This document shows, piece by piece, positions 37,158-46,041 of a stretch of 64,000 nucleotides of DNA. Both the position numbers and the translations under genes were made by a program. Each line of letters starts with the position of its first letter. Position 1 is the stretch's first letter. A model generated the notes under the pieces. It saw only the letters and a program-made list of their open reading frames with translations. It was not told the origin of the DNA and made no database searches. The stretch is from Brevundimonas pondensis (GTDB lineage Bacteria; Pseudomonadota; Alphaproteobacteria; Caulobacterales; Caulobacteraceae): NCBI RefSeq assembly GCF_017487345.1, contig NZ_CP062006.1, positions 812,001 to 876,000 on the forward strand, written 5' to 3'.

Positions 37158-38261
37158 TCAGCGACGGATGTCAAAGCCGCCGTCACCCATGGCCGCGCGC
37201 ACCTCAGCGGCGGTGAACAGGTTGAAATCGCCCGGCACCGAGTGTTTCAGACCCGCCGCCGCCAGACCGAAGTCCAGCGCTTCCTGATCCGACCAGCCGC
37301 TCCACAGGCCGAACAGCACGCCCGAGGCGAAGGCGTCGCCGCCGCCGACCCGGTCCACGACACCGGTCATGTGGATGGCCTCGGTTGAGGTCTCGACGAC
37401 TTCGCCATCGGCGCCGCGCGTCAGCATGACCGCCGACAGGGCCTGATCGGCGACGCTTTCCTGCACGCGCAGGGTGCAGGCGATGCGTTGCAGGCGGGGA
37501 TAGGCGTCAAAGGCGGCGGCGGCGGCCAGGCGGCGCCGGGCATGGGGATCGGCGTCCTCGAACTTCGTCTTCAGCACCAGGGCGAAGTCGCGATCGTCTG
37601 CGAAGGCGATCTCGGCCCCGGCCAGCATCTGGCTCAGGGTTCCGGGCGGATCGCCGGCCCATTGTTCCCACAGTTTGCCGCGGAAGTTGCCGTCGTAGCT
37701 GACGCGAACGCCCTTGCTGACGGCAGCCTCGACCAGCTCAACGGCCGCGCGTGAACCGTTGGGGCCGGTGGCCGGGGTGACGCCGGAAACGTGCAGCCAC
37801 TCATAGCCGTCCAGCAGGGCGTCCCAGTCGAAGGCGTCGGCGACGCGCTCGACAAAGGCCGAACCGGCGCGGTCGTAGAGCACTTCGGACGGACGGCGAA
37901 CGGCGCCGGGCGTCAGGAAGTAGAGACCCATGCGGCCCGGCGCGAAGATGACGGGCGCGGTGTCCACGCCGTAGCGCCGCACCTCGTCGCGCGCCGCCTG
38001 ACCCAGGGCGTTGTCGGGCAGGACGGTGGCCATCGCCGCCGGCGCGCCGAAGCGGGCCAGGGCGACGGCGACATTGGCTTCGGCCCCGCCCGGACGCGCG
38101 GTCAGGGCCGGGGACTGCAGCAGCAGTTCGTTCTGATTCGGACTGAACCGCAGCAGCATCTCGCCGAAGCAAAGGATACGGCCGCCATTCTTGGGGCCTA
38201 GGCTCGCGACGCGGTCGCTCGCGGCTTGAGGCCTGGCTGCTGCTGACTGGTCTTTGGTCAT
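37158..38261 (-). CDS. kdgK: 2-dehydro-3-deoxygluconokinase (PfkB family)
   Basis: 367 residues; phosphorylates KDG to KDPG for the Entner-Doudoroff aldolase. PfkB-type features: ILCFGEMLLRFSP, GGAEANVAVALARFG, GVDTAPVIFAPGRMGLYFL, YDRAGSAF, YDGNFRGKLW, and the C-terminal anion hole and catalytic base GGGDAFASGVLFGL. A roughly 25-residue N-terminal extension precedes the first strand. A poor ribosome-binding site and close spacing (21 nt) to kduD suggest co-transcription with it. KDG reaches it from both UxaA and KduD. Confidence 0.94.
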   Translation of the reverse strand: MTKDQSAAARPQAASDRVASLGPKNGGRILCFGEMLLRFSPNQNELLLQSPALTARPGGAEANVAVALARFGAPAAMATVLPDNALGQAARDEVRRYGVDTAPVIFAPGRMGLYFLTPGAVRRPSEVLYDRAGSAFVERVADAFDWDALLDGYEWLHVSGVTPATGPNGSRAAVELVEAAVSKGVRVSYDGNFRGKLWEQWAGDPPGTLSQMLAGAEIAFADDRDFALVLKTKFEDADPHARRRLAAAAAFDAYPRLQRIACTLRVQESVADQALSAVMLTRGADGEVVETSTEAIHMTGVVDRVGGGDAFASGVLFGLWSGWSDQEALDFGLAAAGLKHSVPGDFNLFTAAEVRAAMGDGGFDIRR

Positions 38262-38282
38262 GGTCTGGACGCTAGCGCGGGA

Positions 38283-39041
38283 TCAGCGCGCCAGCCAGCC
38301 GCCGTCGACCGGCAGGGTGATGCCCTGCACATAGTCGCTGGCGCGGCTGGCCAGGAAGACGGCGGCGCCGCCCAGGTCCGTCGGATCGCCCCAGCGCCCG
38401 GCCGGAATGCGGCCCAGGATCTCCTTGGAGCGCACCGGGTCGTCCTGCAGCGCCTGGGTGTTGTCCGTGGCGAAGTAGCCGGGGGCGATGGCGTTGGCGT
38501 TGATGCCGTGTCTGGCCCACTCATTGGCCATCAGCTTGGTCAGGCCCGCCACGCCGGATTTCGACGCGGTGTAGGAAGGCACGCGGATGCCGCCCTGATA
38601 GGACAGCATCGAGGCGGTGTTGATGATCTTGCCGCCGCGTTGGTCGGCGATCATGCGCTTGGCGGTCGCCTGGCTGAGGAAGAACAGGACCTTGAGGTTG
38701 ACGTTCATGACGTCGTCCCAGTCCTGCTCCGAGAAGTCCACGGCGTCGGCGCGGCGGATGATGCCGGCGTTGTTCACCAGGATGTCGACAGGGCCGAGAG
38801 CGGCGGTCGCCTCGTCCAGAATCCGTTCGACCGGTTCGATCGAGGTCAGATCCGCCTGGATCGAGACGCCCTTGCGCCCCTTCGCCAGCACCTTGCCGAC
38901 CGTGTCGTCAGACGCGCGCCGGGCGACCGAGGCGACGTCGGCGCCTGCCGCAGCCAGCGCCAGGGCGATGCCCTGACCCAGGCCCGTGTTGCCCCCGGTG
39001 ACCAGGGCGACCTTGCCAGTCAAGTCGAACGGATTGCTCAT
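38283..39041 (-). CDS. kduD: 2-dehydro-3-deoxy-D-gluconate 5-dehydrogenase
   Basis: 252-residue classical SDR. TGGNTGLGQGIALALA (cofactor), NNAGIIRR, catalytic Ser in NTASMLSYQGG and Tyr/Lys in YTASKSGVAGLT, and the typical C-terminus DYVQGITLPVDGGWLAR. The NNAGIIRRADAVDF and SMLSYQGGIRVPSYTASK wording is characteristic of KduD, which reduces 2,5-diketo-3-deoxygluconate to KDG in the pectin branch. GAGGAA lies upstream of the ATG. It is divergent from the RpiB-family gene with one operator between, and followed by kdgK. Confidence 0.93.
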   Translation of the reverse strand: MSNPFDLTGKVALVTGGNTGLGQGIALALAAAGADVASVARRASDDTVGKVLAKGRKGVSIQADLTSIEPVERILDEATAALGPVDILVNNAGIIRRADAVDFSEQDWDDVMNVNLKVLFFLSQATAKRMIADQRGGKIINTASMLSYQGGIRVPSYTASKSGVAGLTKLMANEWARHGINANAIAPGYFATDNTQALQDDPVRSKEILGRIPAGRWGDPTDLGGAAVFLASRASDYVQGITLPVDGGWLAR

Positions 39042-39103
39042 GACGTGGACATTTCCTCTAGATGTCGTTTTGACGTCGGGACGGGTCCCGGCTTGTCTGG
39101 GTA

Positions 39104-39117
39104 GGAAACCGGTGTCA
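39104..39117. promoter_or_regulatory. LacI-type operator, kduD / RpiB-like divergent promoter
   Basis: GGAAACCGGTGTCA, the reverse complement of TGACACCGGTTTCC, 62 nt upstream of kduD and about 130 nt upstream of the RpiB-family gene; it can serve both. Confidence 0.8.
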
Positions 39118-39246
39118 TATACCGACCCGGATGGCTAGGCCATAGCTGAAAACACCTCTGGATCGCTCACGCTGCCATGTCGCACCTGGGGCGCCCGAAA
39201 TTCGCCGACAGTCGGCAGCAGATTGCCTAGCCCGAGAGGAAACCCA

Positions 39247-39888
39247 ATGAAGATCGCGCTTATCATCGAGAACAGCCAGGCTGCGAAGAGCGAGACAGTG
39301 CATGCCGCCCTGACCGCCGTTGCAGAACCTCTGGGCCATCAGGTCTTTCACTATGGAATGTACACGCCTGAGGACAAGGTCTCGCTGACCTACGTCATGA
39401 ACGGGCTTCTGGCGGGCATCCTGCTGAACTCGGGCGCCGCCGACTTCGTCGTTACGGGCTGCGGCACGGGCATGGGCTCCATGCTGGCCGCCAACTCCAT
39501 GCCGGGCGTCTTCTGCGGCCTGGTGATCGATCCCACCGACGCCTTCCTGTTCGGTCAGATCAACGACGGAAACGCCATCTCCATGCCCTACGCCAAGGGC
39601 TTCGGCTGGGCGGCCGAGCTGAACCTGCAGGACGTCTATCGCAAGCTGTTCGAGGGCGAGCGCGGTCTGGGCTATCCCAAGGAGCGCGCCGAGATCATGG
39701 CCAAGAACCGCGGCATCCTGAAGGACCTGAAGTCCGTCACCTGCAACGACATGCTGACCGTGCTTAAGTCCATCGACCAGGACCTGCTGAAGGCGACTGT
39801 GGCCGGTGAAAAGTTCCAGGAATACTTCTTCGCCAACGCCACCGACGAGGGCATTCGCGAGAATCTGAAGAGCGTCGTCAGCGCGTAA
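39247..39888 (+). CDS. RpiB/LacA/LacB-family isomerase, candidate DhuI-type 5-keto-4-deoxyuronate isomerase
   Basis: 213 residues. N-terminal KIALIIENSQAAKSE, then the RpiB-like phosphate/active-site area VVTGCGTGMGSMLAANSMPGVFCGL and a distinctive DPTDAFLFGQINDGNAISMPYAKGFGWAAELNL. It is longer than ordinary RpiB (about 150). RpiB-family proteins of this kind (DhuI of streptococci) isomerise 4-deoxy-5-hexoseulose uronate, the job of KduI elsewhere. No kduI is in the window, and this gene shares an operator with kduD, the next enzyme. Function as the missing isomerase is inference. AGAGGAA precedes the ATG. Confidence 0.85.
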   Translation: MKIALIIENSQAAKSETVHAALTAVAEPLGHQVFHYGMYTPEDKVSLTYVMNGLLAGILLNSGAADFVVTGCGTGMGSMLAANSMPGVFCGLVIDPTDAFLFGQINDGNAISMPYAKGFGWAAELNLQDVYRKLFEGERGLGYPKERAEIMAKNRGILKDLKSVTCNDMLTVLKSIDQDLLKATVAGEKFQEYFFANATDEGIRENLKSVVSA

Positions 39889-39914
39889 TCCGTGCTCTGA
39901 AGGGCGCAAGAACA

Positions 39915-39942
39915 GGCGGTCGGCGCGCAGGCGTCGACCGCC
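39915..39942. terminator. Stem-loop between the RpiB-like and lacI genes
   Basis: GGCGGTCG pairs with CGACCGCC around a 12-nt loop, followed by TCTGTCTTTC on the plus strand. It lies between the convergent ends of the RpiB-like gene (39888) and the LacI gene (39964). A moderate terminator, mainly for the plus strand. Confidence 0.6.
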
Positions 39943-39963
39943 TCTGTCTTTCAAGCGGGATCG

Positions 39964-41013
39964 TCAGCCCAGGGACGCGGCGGAGCTGCGCACCACAAGC
40001 GCCGGCCGGACCTCAGGCTGCTGCAGCTTGGCAGGATCGACACCGCGCATGGGGGCCAGCAGCTTTTCAGCCGCCATCTGGCCCATTTCGCGGATCGGCA
40101 ACCGGACTGATGTGAGGTTGGGCCAGACCCGCGCCGCCATGGGCAGGTCGTCGAAACCGACTACCGACAGGTCGCGCGGCAGTTCCATGCCCCGTTCGCG
40201 CGCCGCCTGCATGACGCCCAGGGCCATGTCGTCGTTCAGGGTGAAGATGGCGGTCGGCGGCTGGGGCAGGGACAGCAGGGCGTGGCCCGCCTCGACGCCG
40301 GATTCGTAGGTATAGGCGCCTTGAAGGTCATATTCCGGCGTCAGGGCGATGCCGCGTTCCGCCAGGGCGTCGATGAAGCCCTGACCGCGCACGGCGGAGG
40401 ACCGGAATGAGGCGAGGCCGCGTACCAGGGCGATACGGCGATGGCCCAGATCAGCCAGATGACGCGCCGCTTCGGCGGCGCCGATCCAGTCGTTGGTCAC
40501 AACCATGTTCTGCGGCTCATCCAGAGCCAGAGAGGCGATGCGGACATAGGGGCAGTCCAGTTCGCGCAACAGTTCGATCACTGCATCGTCTTCGGACACC
40601 GAGGGCGGCATGATGACGCCGAACAGGCGTTGACGCTCGACGAAGCCGCGAATGTCCTTGAGCAGGGTAGGGGAGTTCCGGCTGCAAGGATGGACGACCA
40701 GCTCGAGGCCCGATCCTTTCAGGGCGTCCAGGATGCCCTGCTGCATGTTGACGACATAGGTCGGGCTGGGCTGATCGTAGATCATGCCGACCAGGAAGGA
40801 CCGGCGGAAGGCCAGGCCCCGCGCCTGCGGGTCGGGGATGAAGCCCAGTTCGTCGATCGCGGCCTGGACCCGCTCGCGCGTGTCCTCGCGCACGAAGGGC
40901 GACTGGTTGATGACGCGCGACACCGTCTTCTTCGAGACCTCGGCCACGCGGGCGACGTCGTTGATGGTGGCTCGCTTGCCCGGTTTGGCTGAGCGCGAAT
41001 CGTCTTGCGACAA
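39964..41013 (-). CDS. LacI family repressor, predicted regulator of the pectin/hexuronate locus
   Basis: 349 residues. LacI helix-turn-helix and hinge at about 14-66: ATINDVARVAEVSKKTVSRVINQS, then VREDTRERVQAAIDELGFIP and PQARGLA; the last part is the hinge helix contacting the minor groove at a central CG step. The rest is a periplasmic-binding-protein-like effector domain (VGMIYDQPSPTYVVNMQQGIL, VVGFDDLPMAARVWPNLTSVRLP). The start is a TTG at 41013 with AGGGGAA about 6 nt upstream. It is divergent from the hydratase/MFS operon with an operator in between, so it is probably autoregulated. Likely inducer: KDG or a related pathway intermediate. Confidence 0.93.
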   Translation of the reverse strand: MSQDDSRSAKPGKRATINDVARVAEVSKKTVSRVINQSPFVREDTRERVQAAIDELGFIPDPQARGLAFRRSFLVGMIYDQPSPTYVVNMQQGILDALKGSGLELVVHPCSRNSPTLLKDIRGFVERQRLFGVIMPPSVSEDDAVIELLRELDCPYVRIASLALDEPQNMVVTNDWIGAAEAARHLADLGHRRIALVRGLASFRSSAVRGQGFIDALAERGIALTPEYDLQGAYTYESGVEAGHALLSLPQPPTAIFTLNDDMALGVMQAARERGMELPRDLSVVGFDDLPMAARVWPNLTSVRLPIREMGQMAAEKLLAPMRGVDPAKLQQPEVRPALVVRSSAASLG

Positions 41014-41096
41014 CAGCGTTCCCCTTCGTGTTCTTGTTTGACACTAGGCATAGCCCCGCTTGGCGTCGCGCGCCATGGGCAGTTTTCAAGGCGGAT

Positions 41097-41110
41097 TGAC
41101 ACCGGTTTCC
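41097..41110. promoter_or_regulatory. LacI-type operator, lacI / hydratase divergent promoter
   Basis: TGACACCGGTTTCC, 84 nt upstream of lacI and 76 nt upstream of the hydratase. A half-site-like TGACACTAGG lies at 41039, between this operator and the lacI start. Confidence 0.8.
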
Positions 41111-41185
41111 TAACCCGCCCATTATCGGGCGTTTTCCAATGGGGCGTCATTTGACCGACCAGATCATTCTTTCGGAGCGCCAGGC

Positions 41186-42013
41186 ATGACGGCGGCTCCC
41201 GTTCAGACGCCGAACGCCGATCAGGCTGTCGCCGAGACCTTCGTCAACGCGCGTCTCGCTGCGCGCGCTGTGCCGGGCTATCCGGGGGAAGCGCCCGGGC
41301 AGATGGCGCGCTCCTACGCCATTCAGGACGCCGCCATCGCCCTGTACCCGGACAAGGTCGTGGGCTGGAAGGTCGGCGGCGTGCCTCCGGCGCAGCAGTC
41401 GACCCTGGGCATCCACCGTCTGGCCGGCGCCATATTCGCCGGCAATGTCTGGACCACGGGCGAGGCGCCGACCCCTCTGCCCGCCATCGAGGGCGGATTC
41501 GCGGCGGTTGAGGCCGAGTTCATCGCCCGCATCGGCGCCGACGCAGACCCCGCCAAGACAGACTGGACCATCGAGGAGGCCGCCGATCAGATCGACGCCG
41601 TCTTCATCGGCGTGGAACTGGCGGGCAGTCCGCTGTCCGCCATCAACGATCTGGGCTCGGCCGTGGTCGCCTCGGATTTCGGCAACAACGGGGGTCTGGT
41701 GATCGGCCCGGAACTGACCGATTGGCGCGATCGCATGGATGCGATCCAGGTCGAAACCGTCATCGACGGCGTCAGCGTCGGCAGGGGAGGCTCGCCCTCG
41801 CTGGCCGGTGGTGCGCTGGAATCGGTGCGCTTCCTGCTGGAGCATTGCGCGCGCTGGGGCCGTCCGCTGACGGCAGGGACGCTGGTTTCGACCGGCGCCG
41901 TCACCGGCGTGCATCGCATCTACGCCGGCAGTGAGTCGACGTGCGTGTTCGAAGGCGTGGGGGAAGTCCGTTGCACGGTCGTGAAGGCCGCGCCGCATCC
42001 GACGTCAGACTAG
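41186..42013 (+). CDS. 2-keto-4-pentenoate hydratase-like (FAH superfamily) protein
   Basis: 275 residues. N-terminal YAIQDAAIALYPDKVVGWKVG and the metal-binding acidic residues in FAAVEAEFIARIG (E-x-E) followed by VFIGVELAGSPLSA; this is the MhpD-like group of the fumarylacetoacetase superfamily. Members hydrate 2-oxo-pentenoates or decarboxylate/dehydrate 2-keto acids. Here it is the first gene of an operon with the hexuronate transporter under the LacI operator. A role on a 2-keto-3-deoxy sugar acid side product is plausible but unproved. Confidence 0.85.
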   Translation: MTAAPVQTPNADQAVAETFVNARLAARAVPGYPGEAPGQMARSYAIQDAAIALYPDKVVGWKVGGVPPAQQSTLGIHRLAGAIFAGNVWTTGEAPTPLPAIEGGFAAVEAEFIARIGADADPAKTDWTIEEAADQIDAVFIGVELAGSPLSAINDLGSAVVASDFGNNGGLVIGPELTDWRDRMDAIQVETVIDGVSVGRGGSPSLAGGALESVRFLLEHCARWGRPLTAGTLVSTGAVTGVHRIYAGSESTCVFEGVGEVRCTVVKAAPHPTSD

Positions 42014-42103
42014 TATCTAATCACTGCGCGAACCTGTCCGCCGTTCAGGATGGTCAAGAAGACGGGGCGCGCCGAGGAAACCAAAGGGAATGGGTCTCGT
42101 ACC

Positions 42104-43405
42104 ATGAGTGACGCTTCGAAAGCCGCACCCGCCGGGGAGGGGCCGATCCGCGTGACGGCGCCGCCGGCGGGCAAGTACCGCTGGATTGTGATGTGGCTGC
42201 TGTTCGCGGCCATGGTCATCAACTATGTCGATCGCCAGATGATCGGCTTCCTGAAGCCGACGCTGTCGACCGAGTTCGGCTGGTCCGAGACGGACTATGC
42301 CGACATCGTCTTCTGGTTCCAGGCCTCCTACGCCGTCTTCTACCTGATCTTCGGTCGGGTGATGGACAAGATCGGCGCGCGCTGGGGCCTGGGGGTCGCC
42401 TTCTTCATCTGGCAGATCGGCCACATGATGCACGGCGGGGCCCGCGATCTGTCGCACTTCATCATGGCCCGCATGATCCTGGGTGTCGGCGAGGCTGGCG
42501 GCTTCCCGGGCGGCATCAAGGCCGTGGCCGAGTGGTTCCCCAAGAAGGAACGCGCCTTCGCCACCGGCCTGTTCAACGCCGGCACCAATATCGGCGCCAT
42601 TGTCACGCCCTTGCTGGTTCCGGTTCTGGTGCTCAGCTTCGGCTGGCAGATGGCCTTCGTCATTACCGGCTTGCTGGGCCTGATCTGGTTGCCGATCTGG
42701 CTGATCGTCTATCGCCGCCCGCGCGAAATGAAGACGCTGTCCACGGCCGAGCTGGAATGGATCGAGCAGGACCCCGCCGACACCGTCGAGAAGATCGGCT
42801 GGAAGAAGCTGCTGACGGTCAAGGAAACCTGGGCCTACGCCGCAGGCAAGTTCCTGATCGACCCGATCTGGTGGATGTTCCTGTTCTGGCTGCCTGACTT
42901 CCTGGGCAAGAGCTATGGTTTGGACCTGAAGACCTTCGGTCCGCCGATCGTGGCCATCTATCTGCTGTCCGACGTCGGTTCGGTCGGCGGCGGCTGGCTG
43001 TCGTCACGGTTCATGCACAAGGGCATGAGCCTGAACAAGGCGCGCAAGCTTACCATGCTGCTGTGCGCCCTGTGCGCAGTTCCGGTCGCTTTCGCCGCCT
43101 TCGCGTCCAACCTGTGGATCGCGGTGCTGATCATCGGTCTGGCCACGGCGGCTCACCAGGGCTTCTCGGCCAACCTCTACGCCTTCCCGGGCGACGTCTT
43201 CCCGCGTGGCGCTGTCGGATCGGTCGTCGGCATCGGCGGCATGCTGGGCGGCATCGGCGGCATGATCATGGCCAAGTACGCCGGCTTCGTGCTGGACAAG
43301 ATCGGCACCTATACCCCGATCTTCGTGGTGGCGGCCTCGGCCTATCTGGTGGCCCTGTTGGTGATCCATCTGATCTCGCCACGATACGAACCGGCCAAGG
43401 TCTGA
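42104..43405 (+). CDS. MFS hexuronate transporter, ExuT-like
   Basis: About 433 residues with 12 predicted helices. Anion:cation symporter family features: MVINYVDRQMIGFLKPTLSTEFGW in TM1, VMDKIGARWGLGVAF (loop motif A), GVGEAGGFPGGIKAVAEWFPKKERAFATGLFNAG (the R/K-rich ACS signature), and a second half with GGGWLSSRF. It takes up galacturonate/glucuronate or small oligomers across the inner membrane. The start at 42104 is chosen because the protein begins there with a normal cytoplasmic tail; an upstream in-frame start at 42050 gives a basic, non-conserved tail. Second gene of the hydratase operon. Confidence 0.92.
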   Translation: MSDASKAAPAGEGPIRVTAPPAGKYRWIVMWLLFAAMVINYVDRQMIGFLKPTLSTEFGWSETDYADIVFWFQASYAVFYLIFGRVMDKIGARWGLGVAFFIWQIGHMMHGGARDLSHFIMARMILGVGEAGGFPGGIKAVAEWFPKKERAFATGLFNAGTNIGAIVTPLLVPVLVLSFGWQMAFVITGLLGLIWLPIWLIVYRRPREMKTLSTAELEWIEQDPADTVEKIGWKKLLTVKETWAYAAGKFLIDPIWWMFLFWLPDFLGKSYGLDLKTFGPPIVAIYLLSDVGSVGGGWLSSRFMHKGMSLNKARKLTMLLCALCAVPVAFAAFASNLWIAVLIIGLATAAHQGFSANLYAFPGDVFPRGAVGSVVGIGGMLGGIGGMIMAKYAGFVLDKIGTYTPIFVVAASAYLVALLVIHLISPRYEPAKV

Positions 43406-43422
43406 TGACCTGACGCCGAGAG

Positions 43423-43450
43423 GGGCGCTCGTCTGAGGGGGCGAGCGCCC
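43423..43450 (+). terminator. Stem-loop after the MFS gene
   Basis: GGGCGCTCG (43423-43431) pairs with CGAGCGCCC (43442-43450), followed by TTCTTCAATT. It lies in the 71-nt gap before the esterase gene. With its short, broken T-tract it probably reduces rather than abolishes read-through. Confidence 0.6.
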
Positions 43451-43476
43451 TTCTTCAATTCCGACAGGAGGCGGCA

Positions 43477-44457
43477 ATGGATGTGAACCGGCGTGGTTTG
43501 TTGATCATCGGGGCTGCAGCCCCTGCTCTGGCGACGGCCCTGCCCGTCAGCGTCGGGGCGCAGACCGTTGCGCCGCCCGATCCGACCGAGGTCGTCCGTC
43601 TGTGGCCGAACGGCGCGCCGGGCGGGGAGGGGGTGACGGTCAGCCCCATCGTCCCCGAACGCTCGACCGATCCCGCCTATCGCGACCGTTACGCCCAATA
43701 CACCACCGACCCGATCATGACGGTGATGCGGCCCGACAAGCCCAATGGCTCGGCCATGCTGCTGATCCCCGGCGGAGGCTACCGCTGGTCGGTTCTGGAC
43801 AAGGAAGGCTTCGACGTCGCCCGCGTCTTCGCCGCCAGCGGCACGACCTGTTTCGTCCTGCGTTATCGCCTGCCCGCAGACGGCTGGTCGGCGGGAGCGG
43901 ATGCGCCCTTGCAGGATGCGCAGCGCGCTATCCGCCTGATCCGCAGCCGCGCTGCCGAGTTCGGCGTGCGGCCCGATCGGATCGCGGTTCTGGGGGCGTC
44001 GGCGGGCGGGCATCTGGCCGGATTGGCCAGCGCGCGGACGGATGCGACCTATGCCCCGGTCGATGCGGTGGACGAGGTCTCGCTGCGCCCTGATCTGACG
44101 GTGCTGATGTATCCGGTGGCGACGATGAGCGGTCCGCATGTCCACGCGGGGTCGCGCATGCATCTGCTGGGCGAGGCGCCGACGGCGGAGCGGATCGCCG
44201 CCTATTCTCTGGAACGGATGAACTGGACCGAGGCGGCGCCGGTCTTCCTGCTGCACGCTATGGACGACGCCTCGGTGCCGGTCGAGAACAGTCTGATGCT
44301 GCTGACCACGCTGAAAGCCGCCTCGGTGAAGACCGAGGTCCACCTGTTCCAGGAAGGCGGCCACGGTTTCGGCGTCCGCCTGATCCAGGGGCGGCCGGCT
44401 GCGGTCTGGCCGGAGCTGGCGCGCGCTTGGGCCGCCCGCCTGGACTTTCCCCTCTAG
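43477..44457 (+). CDS. Exported alpha/beta-hydrolase (putative pectin/xylan acetylesterase)
   Basis: 326 residues with a Tat-like leader (MDVNRRGLLIIGAAAPALA, ending VGAQ). BD-FAE/esterase-lipase type alpha/beta hydrolase: oxyanion hole IPGGGYRW, nucleophile in VLGASAGGHLAGLAS, acid in HAMDDASVPVENS and catalytic His in EGGHGFGV. Such enzymes remove acetyl groups from plant polysaccharides. Its place after the hexuronate transporter fits de-esterification of pectin before lyase attack, but the substrate is inferred from context. Its stop shares the CTAG with the convergent carboxylesterase stop. Confidence 0.86.
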   Translation: MDVNRRGLLIIGAAAPALATALPVSVGAQTVAPPDPTEVVRLWPNGAPGGEGVTVSPIVPERSTDPAYRDRYAQYTTDPIMTVMRPDKPNGSAMLLIPGGGYRWSVLDKEGFDVARVFAASGTTCFVLRYRLPADGWSAGADAPLQDAQRAIRLIRSRAAEFGVRPDRIAVLGASAGGHLAGLASARTDATYAPVDAVDEVSLRPDLTVLMYPVATMSGPHVHAGSRMHLLGEAPTAERIAAYSLERMNWTEAAPVFLLHAMDDASVPVENSLMLLTTLKAASVKTEVHLFQEGGHGFGVRLIQGRPAAVWPELARAWAARLDFPL

Positions 44458-46010
44458 GTTCCCGGCTGGATGTAGGGGATGGCCGAGAAGAAGGCCCGCT
44501 CGTCGCCACGCGGGTCGTTGGCCATTCTCGGCTCGACGTCGAACAGCAGGGTCTGGCGCGTCGGCAACTCGTAGCGATCCCAGCGCGGCAGGCCCGCGTG
44601 GTTGGGATCGCCGTCGCGAGCGAGGGCGATGAAGGCGTCGCTCATGCGATCGGCTACCACCTGCGCGCCCGGTCCCCTGGTGCGCGACCCCGGCGCATTC
44701 ACATTGTCGAACACCAGAGGGATGTCGGCGGTATGGAAGGCGCCCTTCCGGCCCGAGGCCGTCTCGCCTGGGAAGTCCAGCTGATAGACCCAGGCCGGGG
44801 CGCCCGCCTGGGCTCGTTCCTGGGCTTCGATCACCGCGCCGCGCCATGAACGACCCGCCGTGGTTGCGGCGATCAGCACCTGATCTGGCGACCAGTCGGG
44901 ATGCATCCGGCGATAGGCGGTGATCACGGCTTCGGGGGTGATGTCGATCCGCATGACGCCGGGCGGCATCCGCGCGGCCAGCGTGTCCCAGGTCAGGCCG
45001 AGGTTCTTCGGGTCGTTGCCCATGAAGCCCAGGGTTTCCTCGCGCGTGTTGCCGATGATCATGGGGATGGTCAGGCCCTGCGGCGCGGCGTCCGGATAGA
45101 AGGGGTGGCGCGGCAGGCTGCGGAAATCCAGCACCGGCCCGAAGTAGAGCCCGCCGTAGCCGAGGATGGGGTCTTCGACCGATTGCGTTTCCAGCAGACG
45201 CTCAACGGGCAGGTCGGCTGCTTCGTGGGCGCGGTCGGGAGTCAGGCCCAGGGCCTTCAGCCAGGCGGTCGCGCGGGTCGTGGCGTTGACGGGGCCGGAC
45301 GCCGTGACCTGCTGGCCGCTCATGGTGGCGGCGCAGTGGAACAGGCCCCTGGCGGCGGGCATGGCCATCAGGGTCGCGATCTTGGCGCCGCCGCCCGACT
45401 GGCCGAAGACCATGACCCGGCCGGGATCGCCGCCGAAGGCCGCGATATTGTCGCGCACCCAACGCAGGGCCAGGATCAGGTCCAGCTGGCCGACATTGCC
45501 CGAGTCCTCGAACCCCGGCGCCAGCCGCGCCAGATAGGCGTAGCCCAGGGCGTTCAGCCGATGGTTCAGCGTCACCACCACCACGTCGCCGCGCGAGGCA
45601 AGCCGCGTCCCGTCATAGAGCGGCTCCGATCCTGATCCGCTCGAATAGGCCCCGCCATGGATATAGATCATGACAGGGCGGCGGCCAGCGTCGACGCCGG
45701 GCGTCCAGACGTTCAGGAACAGACAGTCTTCGCTCTGGTTCGGCTCGTCGCCCCGCTGTGGGCTGGCGGCGCCATAGTCGAAGGCGGCAGCCGGGTCGCG
45801 CCAGGGCGTCGGCGGCGCGGGCGGCTGGAAGCGCCGTGTCGGCGCGCCGTAGCGCAGACCCTTGAAGACGCTGATCCCCTCCTGACGGCGACCGATGACG
45901 GGGCCGACCCGGGTGTTCGCACGCGGGCTGGACTGAGCTCCGGCCAGGCTGGTTGAGGGCAGGGCCGCGGCGGTGAGACCGGTCAAAAGGGCGGATCGGC
46001 GGGTCAGCAT
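44454..46010 (-). CDS. Type-B carboxylesterase, exported
   Basis: 518 residues with a Tat/Sec leader (MLTRRSALLTGLTAAALPSTSLA). Carboxylesterase family features: GLRYGAPTRRFQPPAPP, SEDCLFLNVWTP, oxyanion region YIHGGAYSSGSGS, and nucleophile Ser in VFGQSGGGAKIATLMAMP (GxSxG written GQSGG, usual form GESAG). Then the acid in GNTREETLGF and His in GAFHTADIPLVF. An operator copy is 32 nt upstream of the start, so it belongs to the LacI regulon; it may demethylate or deacylate pectin or attached phenolic esters. Confidence 0.9.
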   Translation of the reverse strand: MLTRRSALLTGLTAAALPSTSLAGAQSSPRANTRVGPVIGRRQEGISVFKGLRYGAPTRRFQPPAPPTPWRDPAAAFDYGAASPQRGDEPNQSEDCLFLNVWTPGVDAGRRPVMIYIHGGAYSSGSGSEPLYDGTRLASRGDVVVVTLNHRLNALGYAYLARLAPGFEDSGNVGQLDLILALRWVRDNIAAFGGDPGRVMVFGQSGGGAKIATLMAMPAARGLFHCAATMSGQQVTASGPVNATTRATAWLKALGLTPDRAHEAADLPVERLLETQSVEDPILGYGGLYFGPVLDFRSLPRHPFYPDAAPQGLTIPMIIGNTREETLGFMGNDPKNLGLTWDTLAARMPPGVMRIDITPEAVITAYRRMHPDWSPDQVLIAATTAGRSWRGAVIEAQERAQAGAPAWVYQLDFPGETASGRKGAFHTADIPLVFDNVNAPGSRTRGPGAQVVADRMSDAFIALARDGDPNHAGLPRWDRYELPTRQTLLFDVEPRMANDPRGDERAFFSAIPYIQPGT

Positions 46011-46041
46011 CGGAACATTCCTGTCGTCACGGTGACGTCTG

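Noticed and set aside
41039..41048. TGACACTAGG near the lacI start as an additional operator
   Set aside because: Lacks the central CCGG and the second half; a true copy is 58 nt away.
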